Of a DNA stretch of 39,175 bases, positions 35,891 to 39,175 are shown piece after piece (position 1 is the stretch's first letter; every line of letters starts with the position of its first letter). The DNA lies in assembly GCF_900168195.1 (NCBI RefSeq), contig NZ_FUYX01000024.1, forward strand, positions 1 through 39,175, in the 5' to 3' direction. The notes under the pieces are model-generated. The model searched no databases and had not been told where the DNA came from. It worked only from the letters and a program-made list of their open reading frames with translations. This DNA comes from Allobosea thiooxidans (GTDB taxonomy: Bacteria > Pseudomonadota > Alphaproteobacteria > Rhizobiales > Beijerinckiaceae). A program made the position numbers and the translations under genes.

Positions 35891-36706
35891 TCAGAGTTCC
35901 AGCGTCACCGTGACCGGGACATGGTCGGAAGGACGCTCCCAGCCGCGGGCCTCGCGCAGGAAGGTGAGGTCGCGCAGCGTCGGCTTCAGCGCGTCGGAGA
36001 GCCAGATATGGTCGAGCCTGCGGCCGCGATTCGACGCTTCCCAGTCCTGTGCGCGGTAGCTCCACCAGGAATAGAGCTTCTCGGGCTCGGGGCGCAGGGT
36101 GCGGGCCGCGTCGGTCCAGCCGAGCTCGCTGCGCAGCTTCTCCAGCGTCGTCGTTTCGATCGGCGTGTGGCTGACGACGTCGAGAAGCTGCTTGTGGCTC
36201 CAGACGTCGTGCTCATAGGGGGCGATGTTGAGGTCGCCGACCAGGATCGCCGGCCGGGCCGTCGGCTTCTTCGTCACGCCCCAGGCGCCGATCTCGTCGA
36301 GGAAGGCGAGCTTGTGGGCGAACTTGTCGTTTTTCTCGGGGTCGGGAATGTCGCCGCCGGCCGGGATGTAGAAATTATGGATGGCCATGCCGGCGGCCGC
36401 GCCTGCCGCAGTGTCGAGCGTCACCGTCATGTGCCGGGCGTCGTTGCGGCCGCACATCGACATGGCGTCCTTCTCGCTGAAGGGCAGCTTCGAGACGATG
36501 GCGACGCCGTTATAGCCCTTCTGGCCGATGAAGGCCTGGTGGACATAGCCGAGCTGGTGGAAGGCCTTGGCCGGGAACTGCTCGTCCGGCGTCTTGGTCT
36601 CCTGCAGGCAGAGGATGTCGGGGGCGTGGCGGGTCAGGAATTCGCCGACCATGCCGATGCGCAGCCTGACGGAGTTGATGTTCCAGCTTGTGACGGAGAG
36701 TTTCAC
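35891..36706 (-). CDS. xthA: Exodeoxyribonuclease III (AP endonuclease)
   Basis: This gene encodes 271 aa from a GTG at 36706; the family's first strand KLSVTSWNINSVRLR starts at once. Active-site blocks of the EEP fold are complete: LQETK (metal Glu), FYIPAGGD, VGDLNIAP (Asp-Leu-Asn), RRLDHIWLS and SDHVPVTV (catalytic Asp-His). It cuts DNA 5' to abasic sites in base-excision repair and has 3'-5' exonuclease activity. The ribosome binding site is weak. It is between lolA (separated by a repeat) and the EamA transporter. This order is common near ftsK in Rhizobiales. Confidence 0.95.
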   Translation of the reverse strand: MKLSVTSWNINSVRLRIGMVGEFLTRHAPDILCLQETKTPDEQFPAKAFHQLGYVHQAFIGQKGYNGVAIVSKLPFSEKDAMSMCGRNDARHMTVTLDTAAGAAAGMAIHNFYIPAGGDIPDPEKNDKFAHKLAFLDEIGAWGVTKKPTARPAILVGDLNIAPYEHDVWSHKQLLDVVSHTPIETTTLEKLRSELGWTDAARTLRPEPEKLYSWWSYRAQDWEASNRGRRLDHIWLSDALKPTLRDLTFLREARGWERPSDHVPVTVTLEL

Positions 36707-36785
36707 GCGAGGATTCCGGCGGGGAGGAGGCCGGAAACTGGGTCGCCGGCGCGCAAAAGGCAAGCGCTTTGCAGCGATGTCGGCC

Positions 36786-36886
36786 GCCCGCCATTGCGGA
36801 GAGCGGAGCCGCGATGCAATCCAGCAGGATCGGGAGAGACGCCCAGCCCCGCCCTTCCGGATTGCTTCGCCTGCGCTCGCAATGAC
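36786..36886. repeat. GTCAT-type extragenic palindromic element D
   Basis: Read on the minus strand the element starts GTCATTGCGAGCG. Two ATTGC...GCAAT stems are at 36793-36797 / 36816-36820 and at 36861-36865 / 36879-36883, both GC-rich inside. This is the well-known Rhizobiales repeat type with GCGAAGCAATCC. It separates lolA and xthA. Confidence 0.75.
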
Positions 36887-36914
36887 GAGGCGATCGGCCT
36901 GGCCGGGCCTGGGC

Positions 36915-37760
36915 TCAGAGCGCGCGCTGGTGGTCGATCACGAAGTATTTCGGATCCGGGCGGCGGCGCGTGTCGAGGTTGTAGAGCGAGATCGCCGTCT
37001 CGTAGCCCTGCGGGTCGACCACGATCCATTGCCGCAGCTCGTTGGCGACGAGGTCGAATTTCAGCGTGATCTTGGAGGTGCCGCCGAGAGTCGAACGATC
37101 CTCGATGCGCACGGAGAGCAGGTCGCCATCGATGCTGGCGCCCTTGATGGTGCCTTCGCGCGCCAGGTCCATGCGCTCCCGTACGAGGAACTTCAGCGGC
37201 GTCTGGCCGATCGAATAGACGTCCTGCGTCGCCAGGCGCTTGTCGCGGACGGCGACCGAGGTGCCGTCGGCGATGATCTCGGTGGTGACCGGCGGCTCGT
37301 AGTCGAAGCGCATCTTGCCGGGGCGCTGGATGTAGATGCGCCCTTCCATGCGCCGTCCATTGGCGGCGAACTGGATGAAGTTGCCCTGCAGCGTGGTGAA
37401 GCTGTTGAGATAGGCGTTGAGGCGCTCGATCGCCTCCTCCTGCGTCGCAGGGGCAGCGACCTTGCCCTTGGTGGGGGCAGCGGCCGGCTGGGCGGCCGCA
37501 GGGGCCGGGGCGGCGGAAGCGACCGCCGCGGCGGGTTGGGCCGGCGACGAAGCGGCCGTGGCCGGGCTCGACAGGCCGAGCCCGGCGGGGCGCGGCGGAG
37601 GCAGCGGCAACGGACGAGGAGCCGCAGGCCGCGCTGCGGCGGGTTTCGGCTGCTGGAGCTGCAGCGGCTGGGCCATCAGCGGCGCGGCGGCCATGACACC
37701 GCCGCACGCCGTTATGGCCGCAACCAAAGCCCTCAGGCCCGAGGTCGAACTGGTGAGCAA
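36915..37760 (-). CDS. lolA: LolA-like outer-membrane lipoprotein carrier protein
   Basis: This gene encodes 281 aa from a TTG at 37760. I prefer TTG because AAGGAG is 10 nt upstream and the signal peptide (to about residue 30, GVMAAAPLMA) then starts the protein; the ATG at 37829 would put 23 more residues ahead of it. Residues 31-107 are an unusual Ala/Pro-rich linker. The LolA fold follows: LNAYLNSFTTLQGNFIQ, MEGRIYIQRPGKMRFDYEPP, VRDKRLATQDVYSIGQTPLK, and WIVVDPQGYETAISLYNL. It carries lipoproteins through the periplasm. It lies after ftsK on the same strand. Confidence 0.87.
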   Translation of the reverse strand: MLTSSTSGLRALVAAITACGGVMAAAPLMAQPLQLQQPKPAAARPAAPRPLPLPPPRPAGLGLSSPATAASSPAQPAAAVASAAPAPAAAQPAAAPTKGKVAAPATQEEAIERLNAYLNSFTTLQGNFIQFAANGRRMEGRIYIQRPGKMRFDYEPPVTTEIIADGTSVAVRDKRLATQDVYSIGQTPLKFLVRERMDLAREGTIKGASIDGDLLSVRIEDRSTLGGTSKITLKFDLVANELRQWIVVDPQGYETAISLYNLDTRRRPDPKYFVIDHQRAL

Positions 37761-37863
37761 GACTGCCCTACTCCTTGTGCCGCGGCGATCATCGCGCCGC
37801 AGACTGCACTTGCGTTGCAACCACGGCACGGAGCCGAAACCAGGCCCGGCAATGCGTCAAACG

Positions 37864-37890
37864 CGGGAAATGCTGCCGAGGTTGCAGCAT
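37864..37890 (-). terminator. Hairpin after ftsK
   Basis: On the minus strand, ATGCTGC (37890-37884) pairs with GCAGCAT (37876-37870), followed by TTTC. It is a 7-bp stem located 50-70 nt after the ftsK stop, plausibly its terminator. The rest of the ftsK-lolA gap (37761-37942) holds only the lolA leader. Confidence 0.5.
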
Positions 37891-37942
37891 CGTCATGGCA
37901 ATTTGAGGACCGCCCTCCGATCCTGCAAGGCCGCGGCCCGCG

Positions 37943-39175
37943 CTATTCGTCGTGCTGGCCCTGTGCCTCGACCAGAATCTCGCGTTTCCCTGCGTGATTT
38001 GCGGGTCCGACGATGCCCTCGTTCTCCATGCGCTCCATGATGGAGGCGGCGCGGTTGTAGCCGATCTGGAGGCGGCGCTGGATGTAGGAGGTCGAGGCCT
38101 TCTTGTCGCGCAGCACGACCGCCACCGCCTGCTCGTAGGGGTCGTCCGAGTCGGTCGAACCCATGCCGGTCTTGTCGAAGACGGCGCCGTCCTCGTCCTC
38201 CGCGCCTTCCTCCTCCTCGGAGGTGACGGCGTCGAGGTATTGCGGCCGGCCTTGCGTCTTGAGATGGGCGACGACCTTCTCAACCTCGTTGTCCGAGACG
38301 AAGGGGCCGTGCACGCGGGTGATACGCCCGCCGCCGGCCATGTAGAGCATGTCGCCCTGGCCGAGCAGCTGCTCGGCACCCATCTCGCCGAGGATGGTGC
38401 GGCTATCGATCTTCGAGGTGACCTGGAAGGAGATCCGGGTCGGGAAGTTCGCCTTGATCGTGCCGGTGATGACGTCGACCGAGGGACGCTGCGTCGCCAG
38501 CACGACATGGATGCCCGCCGCGCGCGCCATCTGGGCCAGACGCTGGATCGTGCCCTCGATCTCCTTACCGGCGACCATCATCAGATCGGCCATCTCGTCG
38601 ACGATGACGACGATATAGGGCAGAGGCTCGAGGTCCATGACCTCCTCCTCGTAGATCGCCTCGCCCGAGTGCTTGTCGAAGCCGGTCTGGACCGTGCGGG
38701 TGATGACCTCTCCCGCCGCCTTGGCCTCGCCGACCCTGGCGTTGAAGCCGTCGATGTTGCGCACCGAGAGCTTCGACATCTTCTTGTAGCGCTCCTCCAT
38801 CTCGCGCACCGCCCATTTGAGGGCGACGACCGCCTTCTTGGGATCGGTGACGACCGGGGTGAGCAGATGCGGGATGCCGTCATAGACGGAGAGTTCCAGC
38901 ATCTTGGGATCGACCATGATCAGGCGGCACTCTTCCGGCTTCAGCCGGTAGAGGATCGACAGGATCATGGTGTTGATGGCGACCGACTTGCCCGAGCCGG
39001 TGGTGCCCGCCACGAGCAGATGCGGCATGCGCGCCAGATCCGCGATGACCGGCTCGCCGCCGATGGTCTTGCCGAGGCAGAGCGCGAGCTTGTGCTTGGT
39101 CGCCTCGAAATCCTGGCTGGCCAGCAATTCGCGCAGGAAGACGGTCTCGCGGCGGGTGTTGGGCAGCTCGATGCC
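37943..39175 (-). CDS. ftsK: DNA translocase FtsK, C-terminal part
   Basis: About 410 residues are present; the gene runs off the window edge, so the N-terminal membrane domain and linker are missing. The motor has Walker A AGTTGSGKS (56-64 of the visible part), Walker B IVVIVDEMADLMM, and ATQRPSVDVITGTIKANFPTRI, all typical of FtsK/SpoIIIE. An acidic linker (SEEEEGAEDEDGA) separates it from the C-terminal gamma winged-helix domain, which reads the KOPS orientation sequences. FtsK couples division with clearance of the chromosome terminus. Its position upstream of lolA is conserved in alphaproteobacteria. Confidence 0.97.
   Translation of the reverse strand, partial: GIELPNTRRETVFLRELLASQDFEATKHKLALCLGKTIGGEPVIADLARMPHLLVAGTTGSGKSVAINTMILSILYRLKPEECRLIMVDPKMLELSVYDGIPHLLTPVVTDPKKAVVALKWAVREMEERYKKMSKLSVRNIDGFNARVGEAKAAGEVITRTVQTGFDKHSGEAIYEEEVMDLEPLPYIVVIVDEMADLMMVAGKEIEGTIQRLAQMARAAGIHVVLATQRPSVDVITGTIKANFPTRISFQVTSKIDSRTILGEMGAEQLLGQGDMLYMAGGGRITRVHGPFVSDNEVEKVVAHLKTQGRPQYLDAVTSEEEEGAEDEDGAVFDKTGMGSTDSDDPYEQAVAVVLRDKKASTSYIQRRLQIGYNRAASIMERMENEGIVGPANHAGKREILVEAQGQHDE

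Noticed and set aside
36692..36712. A parS-like half site (GTTTCACG) at the xthA start
   Set aside because: Only one arm matches; about 10 of 16 positions agree, which is within chance.

Overview
This 39 kb window is GC-rich chromosomal DNA from an alphaproteobacterium, most likely of the order Hyphomicrobiales (Rhizobiales). Evidence for this is the gene order hemE-hemJ-rho-mnmE-mnmG-rsmG-parA-parB facing ppsR-maf-aroE-coaE-dnaQ, a TimA (Tim44-like) gene next to mltA, a CenR/OtpR response regulator paired with a cyclic-nucleotide-binding protein, and GTCAT-bounded extragenic palindromes typical of this order. The genus cannot be fixed from the sequence alone; a Bosea- or Bradyrhizobium-like relative is a guess.

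Layout. 1-321: C-terminus of a chemotaxis receptor. 0.6-2.2 kb: a small Atu4866-like protein and a divergent oxidoreductase/HxlR pair. 2.4-5.1 kb: rpsO and pnp. 5.2-7.9 kb: an alpha/beta hydrolase, a PPOX-type flavoprotein and a PfkB-family (adenosine-kinase-like) kinase, with repeats between them. 8.0-10.8 kb (minus strand): timA-mltA-smr-xre, tightly overlapping. 11.1-12.5 kb: secB and a TerC-family membrane protein. 12.5-16.2 kb (minus strand): ppsR-maf-aroE-coaE-dnaQ. 16.19-16.63 kb: a gene-free stretch that is the best candidate for the replication origin. 16.6-27.4 kb (plus strand): hemE-hemJ-rho, then mnmE-mnmG-rsmG-parA-parB, with one minus-strand YyaL-type gene between rho and mnmE. 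27.4-31.6 kb (minus strand): leuS-lptE-holA. 31.8-39.2 kb: PLP homeostasis protein, VOC protein, L,D-transpeptidase, the cenR/cNMP pair, an EamA transporter, xthA, lolA and the 3' part of ftsK.

How it works together. The window is essentially an origin-proximal cell-cycle region. The hemE/ppsR intergenic region occupies the same position as the Caulobacter origin. It carries a full CtrA-type box (TTAA-N7-TTAAC), a 15/16 match to parS, five GANTC (CcrM) sites and several DnaA-box-like motifs. Genes on each side mostly run away from it. About 8.5 kb to the right, a perfect 16-bp parS lies inside rsmG, just upstream of parA-parB, with a perfect DnaA box at the mnmG/rsmG junction. The far right holds an envelope module (ftsK, lolA, L,D-transpeptidase, CenR).

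The protein-coding genes are nearly all conserved housekeeping families. I found no CRISPR array, prophage, transposase, toxin-antitoxin pair, tRNA or rRNA. The most interesting content is the non-coding architecture of the putative origin/centromere region and the dispersed palindromic repeats.
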